Below, one piece after another: positions 17,035-25,300 of a DNA stretch of 64,000 bases; position 1 is the stretch's first letter, and each line of letters starts with the position of its first letter. The stretch covers positions 124,001 to 188,000 of the forward strand of contig NZ_JAHXPB010000005.1 in assembly GCF_023147505.1 (NCBI RefSeq), given 5' to 3'. The DNA comes from Brevundimonas sp. EYE_349 (lineage in GTDB: Bacteria > Pseudomonadota > Alphaproteobacteria > Caulobacterales > Caulobacteraceae). Under the pieces are notes generated by a model. That model searched no databases. It had not been told where the DNA came from and saw nothing but the letters and a program-made list of their open reading frames with translations. A program made the position numbers and the translations under genes.

Positions 17035-17050
17035 TGGACAGTGAAGTCCA
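17035..17050. promoter_or_regulatory. Candidate TetR operator of the emrAB-tetR operon
   Basis: An inverted repeat TGGAC-N6-GTCCA in an AT-rich setting, 47 bp before emrA. TetR proteins usually bind such short palindromes, and the operon's last gene encodes a TetR protein. Confidence 0.45.
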
Positions 17051-17096
17051 TTTTAGCGCCGCTTCAATCGGTCGCACCCCTCCCCCGGATTTCGCC

Positions 17097-18188
17097 ATGT
17101 CGCCTGAACTCAAGAAACGTCTGCCGTTGATCGCGGCGGGGATCGTCGTCGTGGCCCTGATCGTCGGCGGCACGGTCTGGTGGCTGAACGGCCAGCGGTG
17201 GGAGAGCACAGACAACGCCTTCGTCCAGGCCGACACCACCCTGGTCAGCCCGCAGTTGTCGGGGCGCGTGACCGAGGTTCTGGTGGGCGACAACCAGCGG
17301 GTCGAGGCCGGCCAGATCCTGGTCAAGCTGGACGATTCCGACCAAAAGGCCCAGTTGGCCCAAGCCGAGGCCAATCTGGCCGCCGCCATCGCCGCCGTGG
17401 GCCATGTCGACGCCCAGGCCGAGCAGGAACAGGCCACCATCGCCGCCCGCGCCGCCGCCGTCAGCCAGGCCCACGCCCAGGCCGGCCTGGCCCGCGCCGA
17501 GGTCGATCGTTACGGCAGGCTGGCCGAACAGGGCTGGGTCTCGCAGCAGCGCATACAGACCGAGCGCGCCTCGGCCGCCACCGCCGCCGCCAGCGTGCAG
17601 CAGGCCCAGGCCGCCCTGGTCGCCGAACAGCGCACCGCCGGCGTGCTGGGCTCGACCCGCCAGCAGAGCGTCGCCGCCGTCGAACAGGCTCGCGCCGTGG
17701 TCGATCAGGCGCGGATCGCCCTGGAGCGCACCGTCATTCGCGCACCCGCCGCCGGCGTCGTGGGCGCCCGCAGCGTGCGGCCCGGCCAGATCGTCAACGC
17801 CGGCACGCAGCTGATGTCCATCGTACCCCTGACTCACACCTATATCGTCGCCAACTTCAAGGAGACGCAGCTGGATAAGGTGCGCCTGGGTCAGGCGGTC
17901 GAAATTTCCGCCGACGCCTTTCCCGGCCGCAAGATCCAGGGCCGGGTCGACAGCTTCGCCCCCGCCACCGGGTCCGAGTTCGCCCTGATCCCGGTCGAGA
18001 ACGCCACCGGCAACTTCACCAAGATCACCCAGCGCGTGCCGGTGCGGATCGTGGTCAGCGGCGAGGACCGGAACCTGGCCCTGCGTCCGGGCCTGTCGGT
18101 CGACGTCAAGATCGACCTGAAGAGCCAGGGCGGCCAAAGCTTCGCCGAGGCCGCGACCGGGACTGTGACCGGAGCCGCAGCCCAGTGA
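17097..18188 (+). CDS. emrA: EmrA/HlyD family periplasmic adaptor of a multidrug efflux pump
   Basis: A 363-residue membrane fusion protein: one N-terminal transmembrane helix (about 10-30), a split lipoyl/barrel-sandwich domain (STDNAFVQADTTLVSPQLSG and RAPAAGVVGARSVRPGQ), an alanine/glutamine-rich coiled-coil hairpin between them, and a beta-barrel region. It bridges the inner-membrane EmrB to an outer-membrane channel not encoded here. ATG 17097 is chosen; a TTG at 17034 would lie inside the candidate operator. Its stop overlaps the emrB GTG. Confidence 0.92.
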   Translation: MSPELKKRLPLIAAGIVVVALIVGGTVWWLNGQRWESTDNAFVQADTTLVSPQLSGRVTEVLVGDNQRVEAGQILVKLDDSDQKAQLAQAEANLAAAIAAVGHVDAQAEQEQATIAARAAAVSQAHAQAGLARAEVDRYGRLAEQGWVSQQRIQTERASAATAAASVQQAQAALVAEQRTAGVLGSTRQQSVAAVEQARAVVDQARIALERTVIRAPAAGVVGARSVRPGQIVNAGTQLMSIVPLTHTYIVANFKETQLDKVRLGQAVEISADAFPGRKIQGRVDSFAPATGSEFALIPVENATGNFTKITQRVPVRIVVSGEDRNLALRPGLSVDVKIDLKSQGGQSFAEAATGTVTGAAAQ

Positions 18189-19795
18189 CCGCCGCCGCCC
18201 CCGCCGCTGACGGCGGGGCCCCCGCCGCGTCAAAGGGCCCCGTCGCCGGCCATCCCGAGATCAACTGGACCATGCTGCTGCTGGGCTTCGCCGGCATGGT
18301 TGTGGGCCAGTTCATGGCTATCCTGGACATCCAGATCGTCGCCGCCTCCCTGCCCCAGATCCAGGCCGGGGTCGGCGCCTCGGCCGACGAGATCAGCTGG
18401 ATCCAGACCGCCTATCTGATCCCCGAGGTGGTGATGATCCCTCTGTCGGGGTTCCTGTCGCGCCTGTGGGGCACGCAGCGGCTGTTCCTGGCCTCCTGCG
18501 CCGGCTTCGTCCTGATGAGCATCGCCACGGGCCTGTCGTCGTCGATCGACATGATGATCCTGTTCCGTGCCATTCAGGGTTTTGTCGGCGGGGCCATGAT
18601 CCCGACCGTCTTCGCCGTCGCCTTCACCGCCTTTCCGCCGGACAAGCGGGTCACGGCCAGCGTGGTCATGGGTCTGATCGTCACCCTGGCCCCGACTGTT
18701 GGGCCGACGCTGGGCGGGCACCTGACGGAGTGGCTGAGCTGGCGCTGGCTGTTCTTCATCAACGTCGGGCCGGGACTGATCGTGCTGTTCCTGGTCGGGC
18801 GCTACGGCAACTTCGACAAGGGCGATCCGTCCCTGGCCAAGGGGTTCGACTGGTGGGGCCTGGGCCTGATGGCCGTCTTCCTGATGTCGATGCAGTTCGT
18901 GCTGGAGGAAGGGGCCAAGAACGACTGGTTCGACGACACCCACATCCTATTGCTGACGGTGGTGGCCGCCGTGACCGGGCCGATCTTCGTGTGGCGGTCG
19001 CTGACCTATCGCCAGCCGATCGTTGAGCTGCGCGCCTTCGGCAACCGCAACTTCCTGGTCGGTTTCATCATGACCTTCATCGTCGGGTTCGCCCTGTTCG
19101 GCGGCACCTTCCTCTTGCCGCTGTTCCTGGGTCGGGTGCTGCACTATTCCTCGTCGGAGGTGGGCACCACCATGGTCGTCTCCGGCCTGGCCATGTTCGC
19201 CACCGCGCCCTTCGCCGGGCGGCTGGTGCGCAAGATGGATGCGCGCATCCTGATGTTCGGCGGCTTCATGATGTGCGCCTGGGGCATGTGGGAGGCGCGA
19301 CTGGTCACCGAAAACTGGGGCTTCTGGGAGTTCGCCTCGGTCCAGGCGTTCCGGGGCATAGGGGTGATGCTGGCCATGATCGCCTCACAGCAGGTGACGA
19401 TGGCCACCCTGCCGCCGCACATGGTCAAGAACGCCTCGGGCCTGGTCAACCTGGCGCGCAACGTCGGCGGCGCCTTCGGCCTGGCCATATTGAACACCAG
19501 CCTGACGTCCAACACCGCCCTGCATATGACCGAACTGACCAGCGCCATCGGCCAGGGCGATCAGGCGGTGCGCCAGATGCTGGCCGGCATGACCCAGCGG
19601 TTCGCGGGCACCATCGACCCGGCCGCCTCGGCGATGAAGGCCATCTACGGGATCCTGCAACGGCAGGCGACCACCATGGCGTTCGGCGACGCCTTCGCCC
19701 TGTTGGGCGTCATGTGCGCGGGCGCGGCCTTCGTCACCCTGCTGGCCCAGCCGGTGAAGGCCCAGGCCGGCGCCCCGCCGTCGGACGCCCACTGA
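18185..19795 (+). CDS. emrB: EmrB/QacA (DHA2) multidrug efflux MFS transporter
   Basis: A 536-residue transporter with about 14 hydrophobic helices. The DHA2 signatures are visible: LDIQIVAASLPQIQ in helix 1, the LSGFLSRLWGTQR loop, and RAIQGFVGGAMIPTVF. It uses the proton gradient to expel hydrophobic compounds through EmrA. GTG 18185 overlaps the emrA stop, and its own stop overlaps the tetR start, so the three genes form one tightly coupled operon. Confidence 0.94.
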   Translation: MTAAAPAADGGAPAASKGPVAGHPEINWTMLLLGFAGMVVGQFMAILDIQIVAASLPQIQAGVGASADEISWIQTAYLIPEVVMIPLSGFLSRLWGTQRLFLASCAGFVLMSIATGLSSSIDMMILFRAIQGFVGGAMIPTVFAVAFTAFPPDKRVTASVVMGLIVTLAPTVGPTLGGHLTEWLSWRWLFFINVGPGLIVLFLVGRYGNFDKGDPSLAKGFDWWGLGLMAVFLMSMQFVLEEGAKNDWFDDTHILLLTVVAAVTGPIFVWRSLTYRQPIVELRAFGNRNFLVGFIMTFIVGFALFGGTFLLPLFLGRVLHYSSSEVGTTMVVSGLAMFATAPFAGRLVRKMDARILMFGGFMMCAWGMWEARLVTENWGFWEFASVQAFRGIGVMLAMIASQQVTMATLPPHMVKNASGLVNLARNVGGAFGLAILNTSLTSNTALHMTELTSAIGQGDQAVRQMLAGMTQRFAGTIDPAASAMKAIYGILQRQATTMAFGDAFALLGVMCAGAAFVTLLAQPVKAQAGAPPSDAH

Positions 19796-20427
19796 TGGCG
19801 CGCCGTCGCGGGCAGGTGGACGAGAAGAAGAGCGAGGCGATCCTGGACGCCGCCGCCGCCCTGTTCGCCGACAAGGGCCTGCAGGCCAAGATGGACGAGA
19901 TCGCCAAACTGGCCGGCGTGTCCAAACAGACGGTCTATAACCGTTTCGCCTCCAAGCTGGAGATCGCCCAGGCCCTGGCCGCCAAACGGGTGGAGGACAT
20001 CGTGGCGCCCCTGCGCACCGCCGGCGATCCGCAGACGGTGCTGGAGACCCTGGCCCTGACGCTGCTGAACCGGGTGTGCAGCGCCGACAAGGTCGGCTCG
20101 ATGCGGGGGGTCGCCCTGATCTCCACCGAGGCGCCGGAGATCGCCCACGCCATCTATGAGGCCGGGCCGCGCCGAAGCCTGCGCGAGATGGCGGCGTGGC
20201 TGGCCGAACAGACGCGGCTGGGCCGGCTGCACGTCGGCGATCCCGAGCAGGCGGCCGAGATGTTCGCGGGCCTGGTGCTGGGCCACAGCCATCTGCGCGC
20301 CATGCTGGATGTGCCGCAACTGGCGCCCGAGAAGCGTGCGGCGCGGGCGAAGGAGGCGGCGCGCATCTTCGTGGCCGCCCATGCGCCCAAATCGTCTCCA
20401 GCCCCGTCGCTTCAGGCGACTTCCTGA
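19795..20427 (+). CDS. TetR/AcrR family regulator of the efflux operon
   Basis: A 210-residue TetR protein. The N-terminal helix-turn-helix reads ILDAAAALFADKG ... MDEIAKLAGVSKQTVYNRFASK, followed by a helical ligand domain of the AefR type. The ATG overlaps the emrB stop in TGATG, so it is the third gene of the operon and probably represses it from the palindrome at 17035. A longer in-frame reading upstream of 19795 is only a shadow of emrB. Confidence 0.92.
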   Translation: MARRRGQVDEKKSEAILDAAAALFADKGLQAKMDEIAKLAGVSKQTVYNRFASKLEIAQALAAKRVEDIVAPLRTAGDPQTVLETLALTLLNRVCSADKVGSMRGVALISTEAPEIAHAIYEAGPRRSLREMAAWLAEQTRLGRLHVGDPEQAAEMFAGLVLGHSHLRAMLDVPQLAPEKRAARAKEAARIFVAAHAPKSSPAPSLQATS

Positions 20428-20474
20428 TCCGGGCGCGCTAACGTCGCCGCGTCTAGTAGAGTGAAAGCCTGCCC

Positions 20475-21248
20475 ATGCTGATCCACCTGTCCTCTTGGCC
20501 CGAGATCGACGCCCGCCTGAAAGACGGCGGGGCGCTGTCCAAGACGGTGGTCGTGCCCATCGGATCGAACGAGCAGCACGGCCCGACCGGCCTTCTGGGT
20601 ACCGACTGGCTGTGCCCCGAGATCATCGCCCACGAAGCCGAGAAGACCGACGCCAACCTGATCGTGGCGCCCACCTTCAACATCGGCATGGCCCAGCACC
20701 ACCTGGCCTTTGCGGGCACCATCTCCCTCCGCCCCTCGACCTTCATGGCCGCGATCACCGACTGGGTGTCGTCGCTGAGCCGCCACGGGTTCGAGCGGAT
20801 CTATTTCCTGAACGGCCACGGCGGCAATGTCGCCACCATCGAGGCGACCATCTCGGAAATCTACGCCGAGTGGAGCTTTGTCGAGGATCGGCCGCCGTTT
20901 ATCCTGAAGCTGAAGAACTGGTGGGACCTGCCGGGCGTGAACGGCCTGTGCAACCGGTTGTTTCCGACCGGCCACGGGATGCACGCCACCCCGTCCGAGA
21001 TCGCCGTGACCCAGGCCGCCTATCCCGACCGGATCAAGACGGCCGACTATTCGCCGCAGATCGCGCCGAACGGGCCGATCCGCGACGCCCTGGACTATCG
21101 CGCCCGCTTCCCCGACGGCCGCATCGGATCGGACCCCGCCCAGGCCAGCCCGGAGAAGGGGCGGCAGATCATCGAGGCGGCGATCCCCGGCCTGCTCGAC
21201 GACGTCGCGGCCTTCGCCGCCGAAGTCCAGCCGGAGGTCGCGTCCTGA
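20475..21248 (+). CDS. Creatininase family metalloamidohydrolase
   Basis: A 257-residue protein of the creatininase/MftE-like family. Metal ligands are visible in SNEQHGPTG, NGHGGN and the C-terminal HATPSEIA motif. Members hydrolyse cyclic amides (creatinine, 2-amino-5-formylamino derivatives) or cleave peptides such as mycofactocin precursor; no mycofactocin gene is nearby, so the substrate is unknown. The stop overlaps the proposed start of the phasin gene. Confidence 0.88.
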   Translation: MLIHLSSWPEIDARLKDGGALSKTVVVPIGSNEQHGPTGLLGTDWLCPEIIAHEAEKTDANLIVAPTFNIGMAQHHLAFAGTISLRPSTFMAAITDWVSSLSRHGFERIYFLNGHGGNVATIEATISEIYAEWSFVEDRPPFILKLKNWWDLPGVNGLCNRLFPTGHGMHATPSEIAVTQAAYPDRIKTADYSPQIAPNGPIRDALDYRARFPDGRIGSDPAQASPEKGRQIIEAAIPGLLDDVAAFAAEVQPEVAS

Positions 21249-21715
21249 GCCGCCGGACCCCCACGGTCGCGGACGCCGCCATGGTCGGGGCCGAGTTGAT
21301 GGCCGCTTCCGCCGAGGTGATCGCGGCCCGCACCGGCCGGATGGCGCAGGGCCTGACCAGCGCCAAGGGACAGGATTTCAAGGAGCTGTCGCTGATGAGT
21401 TCGGAGAAGGCCGAGGCCTTGTCCGCCTCGGCCGGGGCCGTCGCCGCCAGCGCAGGGGCCATCGGCCAACGTCTGGGCCGCGTGGCGATGGACGAGGGCG
21501 CCCATGTCCTGCGGGCGGCGGCGGCCGTGACCCAGGCCCGCACGCCCGCCCAGGCGGCCGAGGCGCAGTTCAGCTATGCGATGGGGTGGTGGAGCCGGGC
21601 GGCGACCCAGGCCATGACCCTGAACGGCGAATTGCTGAAGGCCCAGGCCGAGGCGATGGCCCCCATCCACAAGACCGCCGTCGCCAATGCGAAACGGCTG
21701 CGCAAGAAAACTTAG
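21245..21715 (+). CDS. Phasin family protein (probable CTG start)
   Basis: A 156-residue Ala-rich amphipathic helical protein resembling phasins, which coat PHB granules; it has the typical AAEAQFSYAMGWWSRAATQAMTLNGE region and a basic tail KRLRKKT. The best start is CTG 21245: it overlaps the creatininase stop (CTGA) and has GGAGG at 21233-21237, seven bases upstream. The first ATG (21281, giving 144 residues) has no ribosome site. The phasin call is moderate because these proteins share composition more than motifs. Confidence 0.7.
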   Translation: MSRRTPTVADAAMVGAELMAASAEVIAARTGRMAQGLTSAKGQDFKELSLMSSEKAEALSASAGAVAASAGAIGQRLGRVAMDEGAHVLRAAAAVTQARTPAQAAEAQFSYAMGWWSRAATQAMTLNGELLKAQAEAMAPIHKTAVANAKRLRKKT

Positions 21716-21744
21716 CGGCTTCGATATCCCCCGCCTGGTCTGGT

Positions 21745-21770
21745 CGTCATTCCGGGGCGTCGGAAGGACG
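21745..21770. repeat. Partial copy of the GTCATTCCGGGGC repeat
   Basis: 26 bp match the left end of the element at 432-457 with a single mismatch. No matching right arm is seen before the MarR gene, so it appears truncated. Confidence 0.6.
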
Positions 21771-21794
21771 GTCAGAGGCGGCTGGCGGCCGGAA

Positions 21795-22409
21795 TCAGAC
21801 CGGCTCGACGAGCTTCAGCTTGGGCTTCTTGACCTTGGCGGGCTTGGCCGGGCGGTCGGCCTTGCGCGCCGCCTTTTCGGCCTTGCGGGTTTCCTTCTCA
21901 GCCGCCTTCAGCGCCTTCTTGGCGGCCTTGGCCTCGGCCTTGGCGGCGTCGGGGGCGGCGTCAGCGGCGGCGGCCAGTTCGGCCAGCTGCGCCAGGAAGC
22001 TCTCGCGCTGTCCCTTGGGCAGCAGGGCCATGATCCGCTTGTCGGCGGCGTCGACCAGCGGGCGGGCGGCCTCCAGCCGGGCGGCCCCTTCCGTGGACAG
22101 ACGCACGGCCTTGGCGCGGGCGTCCAGCGTCGAGCGTTCGCGTTCCAGCAGGCCCTTGGCGGTCATGCGCGTAACCAGATCGGCCAGGGTCGAACGATCG
22201 ATGCCGGTCATGCGGACGAGTTCGGTCTGGGTCAGGCCCGCCTTGAGCGACACCGCCTCCAGCACCGCGAACTGACGCTGGGTCAGGCCGTCGGCGCCCG
22301 TCTCCTCGGCGTAGATGTCCAGCGCGAGTTGCAGCGCGCGATGCATCAGATGGCTGGGCGAGGCGCCCAGAGGCCCGACCCTGCGCCCTGACTTACCGGC
22401 CTTCACCAT
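21795..22409 (-). CDS. MarR family regulator with a Lys/Ala-rich tail
   Basis: A 204-residue protein. Residues 1-140 are a MarR winged helix (LTQTELVRMTGIDRSTLADLVTRMTAKGLLERERS and wing ARAKAVRLS). The last ~55 residues are an Ala/Lys/Glu repeat ending in PKLKLVEPV, probably a disordered, DNA-binding or oligomerising tail that standard MarR proteins lack. The target is unknown; nearest genes are the phasin and yciB. Confidence 0.87.
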   Translation of the reverse strand: MVKAGKSGRRVGPLGASPSHLMHRALQLALDIYAEETGADGLTQRQFAVLEAVSLKAGLTQTELVRMTGIDRSTLADLVTRMTAKGLLERERSTLDARAKAVRLSTEGAARLEAARPLVDAADKRIMALLPKGQRESFLAQLAELAAAADAAPDAAKAEAKAAKKALKAAEKETRKAEKAARKADRPAKPAKVKKPKLKLVEPV

Positions 22410-22508
22410 CGCACCGCTCCCCTAAAGTTTCGTCCGAACACGTATCAGCTCAGCTTTACGATTTGACGGGAAAAGCGCGTCGATTCCGTGACAGTTCCGC
22501 TTGCAGTT

Positions 22509-23129
22509 CTACAATCCCGTATCGGGCGAGACCGGAGCGGGCTCCTCGTCCTTGATCATGTGCTTCATGATGAAGAAGACCTGCCAGACGCCAAACACGG
22601 CCGAGGCGATCCACAGACCGCCGCGGAAGGCGACCCAAGTATCGTCCGACTGGGTGCGCCACACGATCTCGTTCACGATGCACACGGCCGCGAAATACAG
22701 GCCGTAGCGCAGGGTCAGGCCGCGCCAGCCCCGGTCGGTGATCTTGATCGCCTCGCCCAGCAGATATTTGAACGGATAGCGGTTAAGCGGCAGGGAGCCC
22801 AACAACACCGCCGCCAGCAGCCCGTTCTGGATCGACAGCTTGATCTTCAACAGGTTCGGGTCGTGGAACAGGATGGTCAGCACGCCGAAGATCAGCGCGA
22901 AACCGCCCGTCAGCAACGGCAGCTGCGCCAGCCGCTTCTCCACCGCATAGCCGACGATCAGCGCGATCAACGACGCACCGACCAGAACCCAGGTCGCCTG
23001 GACCAGAGCCTCTTGCCCGTCGAGGCCCCGTGCGAAACGGTTGACGGCGTAGGCGGCCATGAAGGCGACCAGGGCGCCGAAATCGACGGCCTGACGAATG
23101 CTGGAAGCCTTTTTCGACGTCTCGGTCAT
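22509..23129 (-). CDS. yciB: Inner-membrane septation protein YciB/IspZ family
   Basis: A 206-residue polytopic membrane protein with five or six hydrophobic helices. Family motifs KLSIQNGLLAAVLLGSL and RYPFKYLLGEAIKIT followed by WRGLTLRYGLYF are intact. YciB is involved in cell envelope integrity and division. The start ATG 23129 lies one base after the ftsY stop, so they are coupled; a longer frame upstream would overlap ftsY. Confidence 0.9.
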   Translation of the reverse strand: MTETSKKASSIRQAVDFGALVAFMAAYAVNRFARGLDGQEALVQATWVLVGASLIALIVGYAVEKRLAQLPLLTGGFALIFGVLTILFHDPNLLKIKLSIQNGLLAAVLLGSLPLNRYPFKYLLGEAIKITDRGWRGLTLRYGLYFAAVCIVNEIVWRTQSDDTWVAFRGGLWIASAVFGVWQVFFIMKHMIKDEEPAPVSPDTGL

Positions 23130-23130
23130 G

Positions 23131-24066
23131 TCAGTCTTCCAGTCCGACCAGCGAGCGGGAGAAGGCGCGGGCGTCAAAGGATTGCAGGTCCTCGACCCCC
23201 TCGCCCACGCCGATCAGCATCAGGGGGGCGTCCGACGCCTGGGCCACCGGCACCAGCACCCCGCCGCGCGCCGTGCCGTCCAGCTTCGTCATGACCACGC
23301 CGGTCACGAAGGCGGTGCGGCCGAAAATCTGTTCCTGGGCCAAGGCGTTGCGGCCCACGGTGGCGTCCAGCACCAGAAGCGTGTCGTGCGGCGCATCGGG
23401 ATCGACCTTTTTCAGCACGCGGACGATCTTCAGCAGTTCGTCCATCAGGGCCGACTTGTTCTGCAGCCGCCCGGCCGTATCGATCAGGACGACGTCGTAA
23501 CCTTCGGACCGCGCCTTCTGATAGGCGTCGAAGGCCAGACCCGCCGCATCGGCGCCGTCGCGACGGCTTTCGAAATCGGCCCCGGCCCGTTCGGCCCAAA
23601 CCTTCAGCTGTTCGCGCGCGGCGGCGCGGAAGGTGTCACCGGCGACGATCATCACCTTGGCGCCCTTGGCCGTCAGATCGGCGGCGATCTTGCCCAGGGT
23701 CGTGGTCTTGCCCGAGCCGTTCACCCCGACGAACAGGACGACATAGGGTTTGGGTCCGCTCAGCGGATCGAAGGTCGCCTGGCGCGGCGACAGTTCGGCG
23801 GCGACCGCCTCGGCCAGGGCCTCCTTGACCTCGCGTTCCGGCGCGTCCTTGCCGAACTTCAGCCCACGAAAACGTTCGACGATCCGGGCCGAGGCGGCCG
23901 GGCCGAGGTCGCTTTCCAGCAGATGCTCCTCCAACTGCTCCAGGGACGCCTCGGACAGAGGCTCCTTGACGAAGGTGGCGACGACCTGATCGGTCATCTG
24001 TTTGGAGGAGCGCGAGAGCCCAGCGGACAGGCGCTGGAACCAGCCTTTTTTCGGCGTGTCGGTCAT
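23131..24066 (-). CDS. ftsY: Signal recognition particle receptor FtsY
   Basis: A 311-residue SRP GTPase. The NG domain is complete: P-loop GVNGSGKTTT at 114-123, DTFRAAAREQL, the DTAGRLQNK switch region, TKLDGTARGG and GVGEGVEDLQ. The acidic A domain of E. coli FtsY is missing, as is usual in alphaproteobacteria. It docks ribosome-SRP complexes at the membrane; its partner ffh is at 43316 in this window. Confidence 0.97.
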   Translation of the reverse strand: MTDTPKKGWFQRLSAGLSRSSKQMTDQVVATFVKEPLSEASLEQLEEHLLESDLGPAASARIVERFRGLKFGKDAPEREVKEALAEAVAAELSPRQATFDPLSGPKPYVVLFVGVNGSGKTTTLGKIAADLTAKGAKVMIVAGDTFRAAAREQLKVWAERAGADFESRRDGADAAGLAFDAYQKARSEGYDVVLIDTAGRLQNKSALMDELLKIVRVLKKVDPDAPHDTLLVLDATVGRNALAQEQIFGRTAFVTGVVMTKLDGTARGGVLVPVAQASDAPLMLIGVGEGVEDLQSFDARAFSRSLVGLED

Positions 24067-24146
24067 GGGATGGCTTTAGCGGGGGCGAAGGCGGACGTCA
24101 TCCGCATTCGCAAAAAGAGGCTCTTGCTGCGGATCGCCGACAGAAT

Positions 24147-24165
24147 ATACGTTTAGCATACGTTT
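24147..24165 (+). promoter_or_regulatory. Direct repeats upstream of the ParD-like gene
   Basis: ATACGTTT occurs twice, 11 bp apart (24147 and 24158), in a short AT-rich island 20-40 bp before the ribbon-helix-helix gene. Ribbon-helix-helix proteins often bind repeats spaced by one helical turn, so this may be an autoregulatory site. Confidence 0.45.
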
Positions 24166-24184
24166 CATATAGTCGGGACCGGAC

Positions 24185-24397
24185 ATGGGCATCGTCAACA
24201 TCGAGGACGAACTGCACGAGCAACTGCGTCGGGCGGCAAAGGCCTCCTATCGCTCCATCAACGCCCAGGCGGCCTTCTGGATCAGGATCGGCATGTTGGG
24301 CGAGACGAACCCCGGCCTGACGTTTCAGGAACTGGTGGCGCGCGAGCTGAAGGCGGCGGGCGTCGCGGCGCCGGCGACGACGGGCGCGGCGGCGTGA
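24185..24397 (+). CDS. ParD-like ribbon-helix-helix protein
   Basis: A 70-residue protein matching the ParD-like antitoxin family: VNIEDELHEQLRRAAKASYRS forms the strand-helix DNA-binding part and SINAQAAFWIRIGML the second helix. The rest (FQELVARELKAAGV) would be the partner-binding region. No ParE-type toxin is next to it; its stop instead overlaps the GTG start of methionine aminopeptidase (GTGA). It could be an orphan antitoxin or a regulator of that enzyme. Confidence 0.82.
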   Translation: MGIVNIEDELHEQLRRAAKASYRSINAQAAFWIRIGMLGETNPGLTFQELVARELKAAGVAAPATTGAAA

Positions 24398-25161
24398 CCA
24401 AGACGCCGCAGGAGATCGAACTGATGGCCGCCTCTGGCCGGCTGCTGGCCTCGGTCTTCACCCATCTGGACAACATGGCGCTGGAGGGGATGACGACGCT
24501 GGAAATCGACGCCCGGGTCGAGCGGTTCATCGTCGATGTCTTGAAGGCGCGACCGGCCAGCAAGGGCCAGTACGGCTATGGCTTCGTGCTGAACAGTTCG
24601 ATCAACCAGGTCGTCTGCCACGGCGCGCCCTCGGCCGACGACGTGCTGAAGAGCGGCGATATCGTCAATCTGGACATCACCCTGGAGAAGGACGGTTTCA
24701 TCGCCGATTCCTCCAAGACCTATCTGATCGGGTCGGTGGGGCCGCAGGCGCGCCGTCTGGTCCGCACCACCTACGAGGCGATGTGGAAGGGCATTCGCGC
24801 CGTGCGACCCGGCGCGCGCCTGGGCGACATCGGCTTCGCCATCGAGCGTCACGCCAAACAGGCGGGCTATTCCGTCGTGCGCGACTATTGCGGGCACGGC
24901 ATCGGCCGCGAGATGCACGAGGAGCCGCAGGTGCTGCATTTCGGCCGTGCGGGGACGGGCGTCACCCTGCGCGAAGGCATGACCTTCACCATCGAGCCGA
25001 TGCTGAACCAGGGCGTCCACACGGTTCTGACCGAGGACGACGGCTGGACCGTGGTCACCTCGGACGGAAAACTGTCCGCGCAATTCGAGCACACGGTGGC
25101 GGTGACAAGGGACGGCGTGCGGGTGCTGACCCAGCGCCCGGACGAGAAGGCGGAGCGCTAA
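24394..25161 (+). CDS. map: Type I methionine aminopeptidase
   Basis: A 255-residue dinuclear metalloenzyme that removes the N-terminal Met from nascent proteins. Metal ligands are Asp94, Asp105, His168, Glu201 and Glu232; the substrate His is His76 in CHGAPS. There is no N-terminal zinc finger. Start is GTG 24394 inside the end of the ParD-like gene. It lacks the usual rpsB/secY or radC neighbours, so it may be a second, specialised copy; that is inference. Confidence 0.93.
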   Translation: MTKTPQEIELMAASGRLLASVFTHLDNMALEGMTTLEIDARVERFIVDVLKARPASKGQYGYGFVLNSSINQVVCHGAPSADDVLKSGDIVNLDITLEKDGFIADSSKTYLIGSVGPQARRLVRTTYEAMWKGIRAVRPGARLGDIGFAIERHAKQAGYSVVRDYCGHGIGREMHEEPQVLHFGRAGTGVTLREGMTFTIEPMLNQGVHTVLTEDDGWTVVTSDGKLSAQFEHTVAVTRDGVRVLTQRPDEKAER

Positions 25162-25300
25162 GTTGCGGCGACATGCCTGAGGACAGGCTTGCGGTTCGTT
25201 ACGCTCCGCACGCCTCGCCTCGGCGAAGACGATTCCGTCCCCTCATCTTTCGCGCCTATATGGGGTCGAAGACCGGCCAGGCCGGGTGCAGGACGATCCG

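Noticed and set aside
20495..21715. A long plus-strand frame covering creatininase and phasin
   Set aside because: Its first two thirds read creatininase in the wrong frame; only the part from about 21245 is coding.
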